Origin: Eubacteriales bacterium
GTDB lineage: Bacteria; Bacillota; Clostridia; Lachnospirales; Lachnospiraceae
Assembly (NCBI GenBank): GCA_030526005.1
Contig: JAUNDP010000012.1
Coordinates: 1 to 64,000, forward strand
Direction of reading: 5' to 3'
Length of the DNA: 64,000 nucleotides
Shown here: positions 52,592 to 61,585 of the stretch, in pieces
Layout: each line of letters starts with the position of its first letter
How positions within the stretch are numbered: position 1 is the stretch's first letter
The notes under the pieces: generated by a model
What the model saw: the letters and a program-made list of their open reading frames with translations, nothing else
The model's database searches: none
What the model was told of the DNA's origin: nothing
Made by a program: the position numbers and the translations under genes

Positions 52592-53815
52592 ATGGTTCAG
52601 ATCGCAATATTAGGATATGGCACAGTAGGATCAGGAGTGGTGGAAGTACTCAATACAAATAAAAACAGTATCGCTAAAAAAACAGGTGAAGAAATTCAGA
52701 TCAAATATGTGCTAGATTTAAGAGATTTTCCGGGAGACCCGATTCAGGAAAAAATAGTACATGACTTTAATATGATTTTAAATGATCCTGAAGTGGCGAT
52801 TGTAGCAGAGGTGATGGGAGGCGTAGAACCGGCTTACACCTTTACAAAAAAAGCTCTGATGGCCGGAAAAAGCGTATGCACATCCAACAAAGAACTGGTT
52901 GCACGGCACGGGGCAGAGCTTTTGCAGACTGCAAAAGAAAACAATGTCAATTATCTGTTTGAGGCGAGCTGCGGCGGAGGAATTCCGATCATCCGTCCGT
53001 TAAATTCTTCTCTGACAGGAGATCAGATTGATGAGATCACCGGTATCTTAAATGGAACGACAAACTATATTCTGTCTAAAATGATCCAGGAGGGATCTGA
53101 ATTTGACGATGTGTTAAAAGAGGCGCAGGAAAAAGGATATGCGGAGAGAAATCCTGAGGCAGATGTGAAAGGATATGATGCCTGCCGTAAAATTGCGATT
53201 TTGTCTTCCCTTGCATTTGGGAAACAGGTAAATTTTGAAGATGTCTATACAGAAGGAATCTCAAAGATTTCTTTAGCTGATATTCAATATGCAAAGGCGA
53301 TGAACTGCTCTATCAAACTGCTGGCGAGCAGCAGACGCGAGGGAGAGGACGTCTATGCGATGGTCTGCCCTGTCCTTGTGGACAAGGAAGATCCGCTTTT
53401 CAGCGTGAACGGCGTATTTAATGCTATTTTTGTGCATGGAAATATGCTGGGAGACGCCATGTTTTATGGAAGCGGCGCCGGAAAGCTGCCGACAGCAAGC
53501 GCAGTGGTAGGAGATATCGTAGACGAGGCAAAAAACAGAGGCAGAAATGTGATGGCTTCCTGGGGCGAAGAGCGTCTGGCGCTTGCGGATGTCAAGACAT
53601 CTAAAAGTATGTTCTTCGTGCGCGTATGCAAAACAGCAGAGACCGATTTAGAAAAAACAGAAGCAATATTTGGACGTGTGAAACCAGTTGTGCTGGAGGA
53701 ATTGCCGGGAGAATTTGGTTTTGTCACAGAAGAAATGACAGAAGCAGAATTTGAAGAAAGAAAAGAAAAATTCGGCAGTGTGATCAGCCGGATTCGTGTT
53801 CGCCGTGCAGAGTAA
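52592..53815 (+). CDS. hom: Homoserine dehydrogenase
   Basis: This enzyme reduces aspartate semialdehyde to homoserine, the branch step to threonine and methionine (407 aa). The NAD(P) loop GYGTVGSGV is at residues 8-16. NKELVARHG and the catalytic region GILNGTTNYILSKM and KGYDACRKIAIL follow. A C-terminal ACT-like regulatory domain (about residues 330-405) suggests feedback by threonine. AGGGAG precedes ATG 52592. It is in an operon with an ACT protein upstream and, after a strong hairpin, the homoserine-kinase-like gene and aspartokinase. Confidence 0.96.
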   Translation: MVQIAILGYGTVGSGVVEVLNTNKNSIAKKTGEEIQIKYVLDLRDFPGDPIQEKIVHDFNMILNDPEVAIVAEVMGGVEPAYTFTKKALMAGKSVCTSNKELVARHGAELLQTAKENNVNYLFEASCGGGIPIIRPLNSSLTGDQIDEITGILNGTTNYILSKMIQEGSEFDDVLKEAQEKGYAERNPEADVKGYDACRKIAILSSLAFGKQVNFEDVYTEGISKISLADIQYAKAMNCSIKLLASSRREGEDVYAMVCPVLVDKEDPLFSVNGVFNAIFVHGNMLGDAMFYGSGAGKLPTASAVVGDIVDEAKNRGRNVMASWGEERLALADVKTSKSMFFVRVCKTAETDLEKTEAIFGRVKPVVLEELPGEFGFVTEEMTEAEFEERKEKFGSVISRIRVRRAE

Positions 53816-53880
53816 AAGAAAAATGGCGGAATCTTCAAAATATATGAGATAAGATGAATTGAAAAAAGAAAAATCTTTGG

Positions 53881-53921
53881 AGGTTCCCCACAAAATATTT
53901 TTTTGATTTTGTGGGGAACCT
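53881..53921 (+). terminator. Strong hairpin between hom and the mutase-like gene
   Basis: A perfect 16-bp stem AGGTTCCCCACAAAAT (53881-53896) / ATTTTGTGGGGAACCT (53906-53921) with a T-rich loop. Only three T residues follow, so it may act as a partial terminator or an RNA stability element between cotranscribed genes. Confidence 0.55.
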
Positions 53922-53951
53922 TTGAAAATTTATAAAATACAGGAGGAAAAA

Positions 53952-55169
53952 ATGAAATATATCGTAGTTTTGGGAGATGGAATGGCAGATGAACCGATTG
54001 AATCGCTGGGAGGAAAGACGCCGCTTTCCTATGCAGTCACAAAGACGCTAGACGAGCTGGCTCCTAAGTCTGAGATCGGTTTGGTACATACGATACCAGA
54101 GGGCATGAAACCGGGAAGCGACACAGCAAATCTGGCTGTTTTAGGATACGATCCGAAAAAGTATTATTCCGGACGGTCTCCGCTGGAAGCTTTGAGCATC
54201 GGAGTTCCGATGAAAGATACGGACGTTGCGCTCAGATGCAACCTTGTGACACTGTCGGAGGAGGAACCGTATGAAGAAAAGACGATGATCGATCACAGTT
54301 CCGATGAGATCAGCACAGAAGACGCTGCGATCTTATTGGATGCAGTGAAAAAAGAGCTGGAAAATGAGCAATACCAGTTTTATGCAGGAACGAGCTACCG
54401 CCATTGCCTGATCTGGAACAACGGCAGCATCGCAGATCTGGCGCAGCCACATGACATTTTGACACAGAAAATTAAATCCTATCTTCCAAGCGATCCGATT
54501 TTGCGTCAGATGCAGATCAGAAGCTATGAGATTTTAAAGGATCATCCGATCAATCAGGAGCGAAGAAAAAAAGGCTTAAATCCGGCAAACAGCTGCTGGT
54601 TCTGGGGAGCAGGCACGAAACCGTCTCTGTCTTCCTTTGAGGAAAAAAATCATAAAAAAGGCGCAATGATTTCAGCGGTAGATCTTCTGAAAGGAATCGC
54701 AGTCGGCGCCGGAATGAAAAATATTATTGTGGAAGGTGCGAACGGCGGTCTTCACACAAACTATGAAGGAAAGGCAAAAGCGGCAGTGGATGCGGTATTA
54801 AATGAAGGATTTGACTTTGCATACATTCATGTGGAAGCGCCGGACGAGATGGGGCATCAGGGAAGCGTGGAGCGAAAGGTTCAGGCGATCGAGTATCTGG
54901 ACGAGAGAGTTATCCGATATGTCAAAGAGAAGATGGATGAATCAGGCGAAGCATATCGACTGCTTGTTCTGCCTGACCACCCGACTCCGATCCGGGTGCG
55001 CACGCACACAGCGGATCCTGTTCCATACCTTTTATATGATAATACAGTTGAAAAACACGAAAATTGGATTTATAATGAAGCAGATGCGAAAAAAAGTGGA
55101 AATTATATTGCAGAGGGCTACAAATTAATCGATCATCTGTTTCAGAATGAAAACGATCATCTCGAATAA
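53952..55169 (+). CDS. Cofactor-independent phosphoglycerate-mutase-like protein, proposed homoserine kinase
   Basis: This 405-residue protein of the alkaline-phosphatase superfamily resembles ApgM-type phosphoglycerate mutases: GDGMADEP (residues 8-15, metal site), GSDTANLAVLGYDP (nucleophile region near 56) and HVEAPDEMGHQG (metal ligands near 297). The subfamily (TIGR02535-like) has been proposed to act as homoserine kinase, because it sits with threonine genes in genomes lacking thrB. Here it lies between hom and lysC, which supports that reading. ATG 53952 follows AGGAGG. The function remains an inference. Confidence 0.82.
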   Translation: MKYIVVLGDGMADEPIESLGGKTPLSYAVTKTLDELAPKSEIGLVHTIPEGMKPGSDTANLAVLGYDPKKYYSGRSPLEALSIGVPMKDTDVALRCNLVTLSEEEPYEEKTMIDHSSDEISTEDAAILLDAVKKELENEQYQFYAGTSYRHCLIWNNGSIADLAQPHDILTQKIKSYLPSDPILRQMQIRSYEILKDHPINQERRKKGLNPANSCWFWGAGTKPSLSSFEEKNHKKGAMISAVDLLKGIAVGAGMKNIIVEGANGGLHTNYEGKAKAAVDAVLNEGFDFAYIHVEAPDEMGHQGSVERKVQAIEYLDERVIRYVKEKMDESGEAYRLLVLPDHPTPIRVRTHTADPVPYLLYDNTVEKHENWIYNEADAKKSGNYIAEGYKLIDHLFQNENDHLE

Positions 55170-55246
55170 ACGATCATTGAAAAAATAACGCTTCGCATAA
55201 AACAGATGAGAGAGTAGGAAAAGTCTCTGCTTCACAGGAGGAAAAC

Positions 55247-56455
55247 ATGCTGATAGTAAAAAAATTCGGCGGCACATCCGTTGCCAATAAGGAACGAATT
55301 TTTAATGTGGCAAGACGCTGCATTGCAGATTACCAGAAAGGAAACGATGTGGTCGTTGTCCTGTCTGCAATGGGAAAGACAACAGATGAGCTGCTTGCAA
55401 AGGCAAGAGAAATCAATCCGTCTGCTTCCAAGAGAGAACTCGATATGCTCCTGACAACAGGAGAACAGACATCGGTTGCTCTGATGGCAATGGCAATGGG
55501 GGCTTTAGGCGTTCCGGCAATCTCTCTGAACGCATTTCAGGTTCAGATGCATACGACATCAAAATATGGAAATGCCAGACTGAAAGGAATTGACAGCGAC
55601 CGCATTCAGACGGAGCTGGAAAACAGAAAAATTGTCATTGTGACAGGATTTCAGGGAATGAATAAATATGACGATTATACGACGCTCGGCAGAGGAGGCT
55701 CTGATACGACGGCGGTAGCGCTTGCGGCTGTGCTTCACGCAGATCTGTGTGAAATTTATACAGACGTCGATGGAGTGTATACAGCTGATCCGAGAATCGT
55801 AAAAAATGCGAAAAAATTAAAAGAAATTACATACGATGAAATGCTGGATCTCGCTACGGCCGGAGCAGGCGTTTTACACAACCGCTCAGTGGAAATGGCG
55901 AAAAAGTATGGGGTGCAGCTTGTTGTGCGCTCCAGTCTGAATGAATCAGAAGGTACGGTGGTCAAGGAGGAAGTAGACGTGGAAAGAATGTTAGTGAGCG
56001 GAGTGGCTCTCGATAAAAAAGCGGCAAGAATATCAGTTATGGGCTTAAAGGATGAACCGGGAATTGCATTCCGTCTGTTTCAGATCCTTGCCAAGAATAA
56101 TATCAATGTGGATATCATTCTTCAGTCAATCGGACGTGAAAATACGAAAGATATTTCTTTTACAGTAAATGAAGAAGAGGCAGATGAAGTGGTAGCGCTG
56201 ATTGAAGAAAATAAAGCCAGAATCACTGCAAAAGAAGTAAACTGCAATAAATCGGTTGCAAAGGTTTCCATCGTCGGCGCCGGCATGATGTCAAATCCAG
56301 GCGTTGCTGCTAAGATGTTCGAGGCGCTGTATGGCAGAGGAATCAACATCAATATGATTTCTACCTCAGAGATCCGTATCACAGTTTTAGTAGATCTGGA
56401 AGACGGCGAGAGAGCAATGAATGCAATCCATGACAGCTTTGGGCTTTCTGAATAA
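55247..56455 (+). CDS. lysC: Aspartate kinase
   Basis: This enzyme phosphorylates aspartate, the first step toward lysine, threonine and methionine (402 aa). The kinase domain opens with KKFGGTSVAN (residues 4-13) and carries FQGMNKYDDYTTLGRGGSDT near 134-153. Two C-terminal ACT domains (about 260-330 and 340-400) provide feedback control; whether by lysine, threonine or both is not readable. AGGAGG precedes ATG 55247. With hom and the mutase-like gene it completes a threonine-branch cluster. Confidence 0.96.
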   Translation: MLIVKKFGGTSVANKERIFNVARRCIADYQKGNDVVVVLSAMGKTTDELLAKAREINPSASKRELDMLLTTGEQTSVALMAMAMGALGVPAISLNAFQVQMHTTSKYGNARLKGIDSDRIQTELENRKIVIVTGFQGMNKYDDYTTLGRGGSDTTAVALAAVLHADLCEIYTDVDGVYTADPRIVKNAKKLKEITYDEMLDLATAGAGVLHNRSVEMAKKYGVQLVVRSSLNESEGTVVKEEVDVERMLVSGVALDKKAARISVMGLKDEPGIAFRLFQILAKNNINVDIILQSIGRENTKDISFTVNEEEADEVVALIEENKARITAKEVNCNKSVAKVSIVGAGMMSNPGVAAKMFEALYGRGININMISTSEIRITVLVDLEDGERAMNAIHDSFGLSE

Positions 56456-56746
56456 AAAATACAAATAAAAAGAAAAAATATGCGGCGGATGGAAAAGATC
56501 CGCACAGAAAAAAGTGTCATAGACAGAAAAGACAGGAATGAAAAGAAATCGATTCATGACTGGACTTCTGCCTGTGACATTTTTTTTGAGAAAATCCGGA
56601 GCGAAAGGGCAGAAAAACGGTGCGAACGGCATATCAGACAAATTGATAAAAAAATATGGGATTTGTATAATAAAAATATCAAAAATCGCACAATGTGGAT
56701 GGGATCTTGTGAAAAGAAATTGAAATGCAGGAAAGGGGAATACAAA

Positions 56747-59700
56747 ATGAATCGAAACAGAAAAGGATTATCAAAGAAAATAATGGGCGCTGTTCTGACA
56801 GGAACGATGATGTTGTCCGGCATGAGCGTGCTTGCGGAAGGACTTCAGGAAGGTCAGGCAGATGAATATACACAGGCAAATATGGACAATGCAAAGAATG
56901 GAACAGGGCTTGGAACGGTCTATGAGGAAGGAACATTTGATAGAAATACCGATTATGACGATGACAGTTTTTATAATAATGTAGATTCGGAAGATACGAC
57001 ATTTCCAGATTGCTATCCAAAGGATAACATGGCTCCGATGGATGACGAGACATTGGAAAAGACGCTGGACGCTCTGATGAGAACGATGACATTTGAAGAA
57101 AAGATCAACTTAGTGTCCATGAATACAGATCCGGAGAATCGATCCGGCGTCGGATATATCACAGGTGTTCCGAGGCTCGGCGTTCCGGAGAGCCGTATGC
57201 ACGACGGTCCGTCCGGAATCAGCACAGGAACACAGAATGCAGATTCTTACGTTGAGACGACAAATATGCCATTACAGCTGACAACGTCTATGACATGGAG
57301 CGAAGATCTGGCATATGCGTACGGCGCGGCGCTTGGAAAAGAACATGTATCGACAGGATCTGGCTGGCAGCTGGGAATGCAGATGGATTTGGCGCGCACG
57401 CCTCACTGGGCAAGAGCAAAAGATTCATTTGGCGAAGATTATTATCTGACGTCACGCCTGACGGTGGCGGAGACAAACGGACTTCAGGAACACGGCGGAC
57501 TGGCAATGGCAAAACATATCGGCGCATATTCCACAGACGGCGACACTTCACTTTGGCTGGAAGTGGATGAACAGACACTGCACACTGCTTACTTATATCC
57601 GTTTGAGACGGCGGCAAAAGAAGCAAGAGTTGCCTCTATCATGGGTACTTACAACCGCCTGAATGGATTTTATACTTCTTCAAACGCCCATCTGCAGATT
57701 GAAATTTTGCGCGATATGTGGAAATGGCAGGGAGCCATGGTTCCTGACTGGGGCGCAAACAAAGAATTTTCCATGAGTCTTGGAACAACGATTTCACAGG
57801 AAAATGCAGAAAATATTGAAGCGAAATTCCGTTCCGCGGCCTCTCAGGGAATCATGACAATCAAAGATCTCGATGCGGCAGCCAGAACAACGCTGTATGC
57901 GTATGGCGTCAGCGGATACTTAAATCTGGTGCAGATTGATGAGAACGGCTATGCAAAAGAAGAACCGGGACGCACAGAGCCGATCCGTTTTGAGAGAACG
58001 TATGAGGCAGACCGTGAAGCAGGTCTGTATGATGAAAATAATGAAGTGGCGAAAGAAATCGCAGAGAAAGGCATCGTACTCCTGAAAAATGAAGACCATA
58101 CGCTTCCTTTGACAAGTGAAGACTATACAGGCGATAATTCTGTAGCTTTGATCGGTTACGGCGCAGTCAATCTGATCGGAGGAACAGGAGGAGAACGTTC
58201 CTTTGGCGTATTAGAATATATGACAACTCCTTATGAATCTTTAAAGAGCATTGCAGGAGAAGATGCAAATATCACAGCAGCTGTTTTAAATAATGTTCAC
58301 GGAACAGACATACCGGCTGAACTTGTATACCAGAGTGAAGATGGAACGGAAAACGGATGGACACGCACAAATGGAATCAAGTCGGAGGACGTTGTGGAAC
58401 GTAAGATGGGATTTGGCGGTCCGGGAGGTCCAGAAGGAGAGCAGAAAGAGACAGAAGAAGCGAAAGCTCCAGATCCAATCGAGAATCCAGGCACAGAACT
58501 TGGAAGCGAAGCAGGAGTGGAAGAAGCCATTCACCTGTCAACAGGAAAGAGAGACTTTAAGAATGCAGAGAATGGAAATGCGATGACAGGAGAGGAAGCA
58601 TATACATGGACTGGCTATGTGGAAGCTCCGGAGTCCGGCGAGTATTCTTTTGTAATCCAGACAAACGGTGGAAATGCAAGCGTGAAGATCAGCGGCGCAG
58701 CAGAAGAAGATATCACAGCAACTGCATCTGATGGCGTATCATGGGATTACTATACGACAGAAGGACTGAATTATTCCACCGCATCGGCAACTCTGGAAGC
58801 TGGAAAACGGTACAAAGTCGTTGTGACAGCACATCATACGTCTGCTTACCGTGATCAGGGTGTCAAACTGAGCTGGATTCTGCCGTCTCAGGAAGAAACA
58901 GACATGGAAAATGCACTTGCAGCGGCAAAAGAAAATGATACTATTGTCATGTTCACAAGAACAGGCGCTACCGGCCATGGACCAGTATTCCAGACAGACT
59001 TTGACATCTCACTGGATGAAGCAGATCAGATCAAAGCGGTGCAGCAGGCAGCAAAAGAGAATGGAAATAAATTTGTCCTTGTTGTATTCGGACGCTCCGG
59101 ATTTTCATTTGAGGGAGACTGGTTAGAGGATACAGACGCTCTGTTAGTGCCATTCTATGCCGGACAGTCCGCAGGAACAGCAATCGCAGAACTTTTGACA
59201 GGCGTTGTCAATCCAAGCGCAAAACTGACGATGACACTGCCGAAGACAAACGCAGATACGCTGCTGACGTATGGATATTATGACAATCCAGATTCCGAGA
59301 CAAATTATAATCCGGAACGCGTAGGAGATCAGTCACAGTCCGAATATACAGCGAAATATACAGAAGGACTGAACTTTGGATACCGCTGGTATGACGCAGA
59401 AGAGGTAGAACCACAGTACGCATTTGGATATGGATTATCTTATACGACATTTGAGTACAGCGATTATGAAGTGACGGTGAATGACGACCATACGATTGAT
59501 GTGAGCGTCAAAGTGACAAACACAGGAGACGTCGCAGGAGATGAGATTGTTCAGGTATATCTGGGAGCAGCAGACGTTCCGGAAGGCGTCCAGACTGCCA
59601 AAAAGCAGCTTGCCGCATTCGCAAGAGTGGAAGATATTCAGCCGGGAGAGAGCAAAACAGCAGAAATGACGATCAATGAAAGAATGCTTTCCTACTGGGA

Positions 59701-59833
59701 TGCAAGCCTTGAATTGATTGAGAGAGAAGATGGAACAAAAGATAAGTGGGTACTTGCAGCAGGAGAACGCGACGTGATGATTGGATCTTCTTCTGATAAC
59801 CTGCTTTACACAGAAAGTGTGACAATCAAGTAG
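56747..59833 (+). CDS. Secreted GH3 family glycosidase with PA14 insert
   Basis: This 1028-residue exported enzyme is probably a beta-glucosidase or related. It has a signal peptide at residues about 1-32 (ending VLAEG), then the GH3 barrel, with substrate-binding MHDGPSGIS and the likely nucleophile Asp334 in VPDWGANKEF. The second alpha/beta domain contains an inserted PA14 domain (about 620-715: YTWTGYVEAPESGEYSF), common in GH3 enzymes acting on branched glycans. A fibronectin-III-like C-terminal domain follows (about 900-1005). No sortase or other anchor is seen. ATG 56747 is chosen for the GAAAGGGG site and signal peptide; the long upstream in-frame extension is not credible. Confidence 0.93.
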   Translation: MNRNRKGLSKKIMGAVLTGTMMLSGMSVLAEGLQEGQADEYTQANMDNAKNGTGLGTVYEEGTFDRNTDYDDDSFYNNVDSEDTTFPDCYPKDNMAPMDDETLEKTLDALMRTMTFEEKINLVSMNTDPENRSGVGYITGVPRLGVPESRMHDGPSGISTGTQNADSYVETTNMPLQLTTSMTWSEDLAYAYGAALGKEHVSTGSGWQLGMQMDLARTPHWARAKDSFGEDYYLTSRLTVAETNGLQEHGGLAMAKHIGAYSTDGDTSLWLEVDEQTLHTAYLYPFETAAKEARVASIMGTYNRLNGFYTSSNAHLQIEILRDMWKWQGAMVPDWGANKEFSMSLGTTISQENAENIEAKFRSAASQGIMTIKDLDAAARTTLYAYGVSGYLNLVQIDENGYAKEEPGRTEPIRFERTYEADREAGLYDENNEVAKEIAEKGIVLLKNEDHTLPLTSEDYTGDNSVALIGYGAVNLIGGTGGERSFGVLEYMTTPYESLKSIAGEDANITAAVLNNVHGTDIPAELVYQSEDGTENGWTRTNGIKSEDVVERKMGFGGPGGPEGEQKETEEAKAPDPIENPGTELGSEAGVEEAIHLSTGKRDFKNAENGNAMTGEEAYTWTGYVEAPESGEYSFVIQTNGGNASVKISGAAEEDITATASDGVSWDYYTTEGLNYSTASATLEAGKRYKVVVTAHHTSAYRDQGVKLSWILPSQEETDMENALAAAKENDTIVMFTRTGATGHGPVFQTDFDISLDEADQIKAVQQAAKENGNKFVLVVFGRSGFSFEGDWLEDTDALLVPFYAGQSAGTAIAELLTGVVNPSAKLTMTLPKTNADTLLTYGYYDNPDSETNYNPERVGDQSQSEYTAKYTEGLNFGYRWYDAEEVEPQYAFGYGLSYTTFEYSDYEVTVNDDHTIDVSVKVTNTGDVAGDEIVQVYLGAADVPEGVQTAKKQLAAFARVEDIQPGESKTAEMTINERMLSYWDASLELIEREDGTKDKWVLAAGERDVMIGSSSDNLLYTESVTIK

Positions 59834-60199
59834 TAAAGAACAATTCAGGAAATTCTTGAATCACAGGATATGAATTATCCCGTCTAAAGTCAGGGGTTTT
59901 GCCATTAGGCGGGGATTCCTTTAAATAGAGTTAAAAAAAAGAAACGGTTTTTTCGATCAGCAGAGATTGAGAAGACCGCTTCTTTTTTGGGAAAATTTTA
60001 TAAAATAATAGCCAGAAAGTCCAGCGCCTTTAAGTACTGGGGAGTTTGCAGAAAAAAAGGGATTAGAAAAAATATATTGCGAATATTCAGATAAAAATGA
60101 TATAATAAGATAAAATAAAAAATATTTTTATATGGATCAGATAGAAGATGCCTTTCAAATGTTTAAAAAGATCGGACAGATGGAGTAGCGGATGGAAGG
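59834..60199. other. 367-bp intergenic region after the GH3 gene
   Basis: It holds a GC-richer hairpin at about 59878-59920 (ATCCCGTCTA pairing with TAGGCGGGGAT) and a terminator at 59935-59990. The minus strand around 59880-59898 reads CTGACTTTAGACGGGA, which recalls the end hairpins of IS200/IS605 elements, but no transposase or tnpB is near. I see no gene. Confidence 0.35.
59935..59990 (+). terminator. Terminator of the GH3 gene
   Basis: Arms AAAAAAGAAACGGT (59935 onward) and ACCGCTTCTTTTTT (59975-59988) pair with one mismatch or wobble and end in a T-run. Confidence 0.65.
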
Positions 60200-60961
60200 T
60201 CATTTTGTAATGAGGACATTGTGATAAGAAGAAATCCATCGTAAAATCTCATTTTTTTTCCGAGAAGAAAACATAATTTCTTGTCCGTCTGACATCGTAA
60301 TCGTTTTTTTACTTAAATGGATGAAACGGACGAAATCCGCATTGATAATATAAGAACGGTGACAGCGGTAAAAACGGGAATCCAGCTTTGAAAGAACATT
60401 GTTTAAGTTACTGTTAAATTCAAGCTGCATATTTATGGTATATAAAGTCACTTTATGGGGCTGGGTATTTGTCTCAAAATATAAAATTTCATCGAGAGAA
60501 ACAAAAGAAACGCAATCTCCGATTTTCACTGAAAATGTTTTTTGACGAGAATCTCTGATACAGGCATGTTTTTTCAAAGCATTTGAGAGACATTGAAAAA
60601 TCTGATCGGAAAGAGTCTCTGGATGATCTTTTATAATATAGTCAAGCACTTCTAACTTCATCTGAAAGGTAAGCGATGCCATTTCAGAATGAGAGGTGAT
60701 AAAGACGATAAAACCTCTTGGATCTATTTCGCGGATTTTCTGTGCAAGTTCCAGTCCATCTATATCTGCATTCAGATTAATATCCAAAAAATAAATACCA
60801 GTATGCTGGGAAGAGCCGGTAGCATCTAAAATAGTATGCGGATCTGTGGAAGCGGCCGCAATAGACAGATCAAGGTTATAGATCAAGATGTATTTTTGAA
60901 TAGATTCTTTGATATATGTTAATTGAGGAATTTCATCCTCACAGATATAGATGTAAAGCAT
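60200..60961 (-). CDS. agrA: LytTR-family response regulator, AgrA-like
   Basis: This 253-residue response regulator has a receiver domain (residues 1 to about 125) with acidic pocket CEDE and phospho-acceptor Asp60 (YFLDINL). The LytTR DNA-binding domain spans about 145-245 (ILYFETNTQPHKVTLYT, then FYRCHRSYIINADFV), as in AgrA. It should be phosphorylated by the AgrC-like kinase at 61.6-62.9 kb and activate the agrD promoter. GGGAGAG precedes ATG 60961. It is alone on the minus strand, divergent from agrB, with an extended -10 promoter (TGATATAAT) at 61003-61011. The symbol is by role and family, not close identity. Confidence 0.88.
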   Translation of the reverse strand: MLYIYICEDEIPQLTYIKESIQKYILIYNLDLSIAAASTDPHTILDATGSSQHTGIYFLDINLNADIDGLELAQKIREIDPRGFIVFITSHSEMASLTFQMKLEVLDYIIKDHPETLSDQIFQCLSNALKKHACIRDSRQKTFSVKIGDCVSFVSLDEILYFETNTQPHKVTLYTINMQLEFNSNLNNVLSKLDSRFYRCHRSYIINADFVRFIHLSKKTITMSDGQEIMFSSRKKNEILRWISSYHNVLITK

Positions 60962-61002
60962 AAAGTCTCTCCCTCATAAAAAATAAAAAAATATACAGCT
61001 TC

Positions 61003-61011
61003 ATTATATCA
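61003..61011 (-). promoter_or_regulatory. Extended -10 promoter of the agrA-like gene
   Basis: The minus strand reads TGATATAAT (61011 to 61003), 42 nt before the start codon. The -35 region is poor. The same element is seen at the agrD promoter. Confidence 0.5.
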
Positions 61012-61036
61012 AAAGAAAGAAAGGGAAAAAAGAGTT

Positions 61037-61585
61037 TTGAGAAAATATTTTAGCTTCAGTTCTGACAGAAGTGAATTGGAAAAGGCACAGATTTTATATG
61101 GAATACAGGTACTGTGGCATAATATAAAAACGACAGTGATTATTTTTGCAGTAGCATTACTTCTCGATATATTCTGCGGCACATTTTGGACATTTTTATC
61201 TTTTGGGATGTTTCGGATGTTTGCCGGAGGTCTGCATTTAAATACGACTGTGGGATGTCTGCTCACAACAGGAAGCGTCGCGATTGGCGGAGGAATTTTA
61301 GGAAATCATCTTATATTTCATCCGTGGCTGCTGTTTTTTATCTATTGTCTGATCTTTACAGGCGTTGTACTGTTTGCACCGCAGGGAACAGTGAACAATC
61401 CTTTTTCAGAAGATAATCAGAAAAAAATGAAAAAACGTTCCATGATTCTTGTCTTGATCTACGCAGTCATTTCCGTATCCGGAATAGAAAAGATCAGCTC
61501 TTGGATTACGATAGGAGCAATTGCAGAGCTGATCACAGTTATTATTTTATATGTTCAGAAGAAATCCGTCAGGAAAAAGGGATAG
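61037..61585 (+). CDS. agrB: AgrB-like membrane endopeptidase
   Basis: This 182-residue membrane cysteine peptidase matures the AgrD precursor and closes its ring. It has the family layout of five to six helices. The catalytic pair is His67 and Cys74 in FAGGLHLNTTVGC, the same spacing of seven as the His/Cys pair of Staphylococcus AgrB. Translation appears to start at TTG 61037, since there is no ATG before the first helix; the ribosome site (AAGGG, 11 nt upstream) is modest. Its 3' end overlaps that of the convergent agrC by 17 nt. Its likely substrate is the 46-residue peptide at 63084. Confidence 0.9.
   Translation: MRKYFSFSSDRSELEKAQILYGIQVLWHNIKTTVIIFAVALLLDIFCGTFWTFLSFGMFRMFAGGLHLNTTVGCLLTTGSVAIGGGILGNHLIFHPWLLFFIYCLIFTGVVLFAPQGTVNNPFSEDNQKKMKKRSMILVLIYAVISVSGIEKISSWITIGAIAELITVIILYVQKKSVRKKG

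Noticed and set aside
56480-56746. N-terminal extension of the GH3 protein by 89 codons
   Set aside because: The extension has no ribosome site and would bury the signal peptide; ATG 56747 has both.
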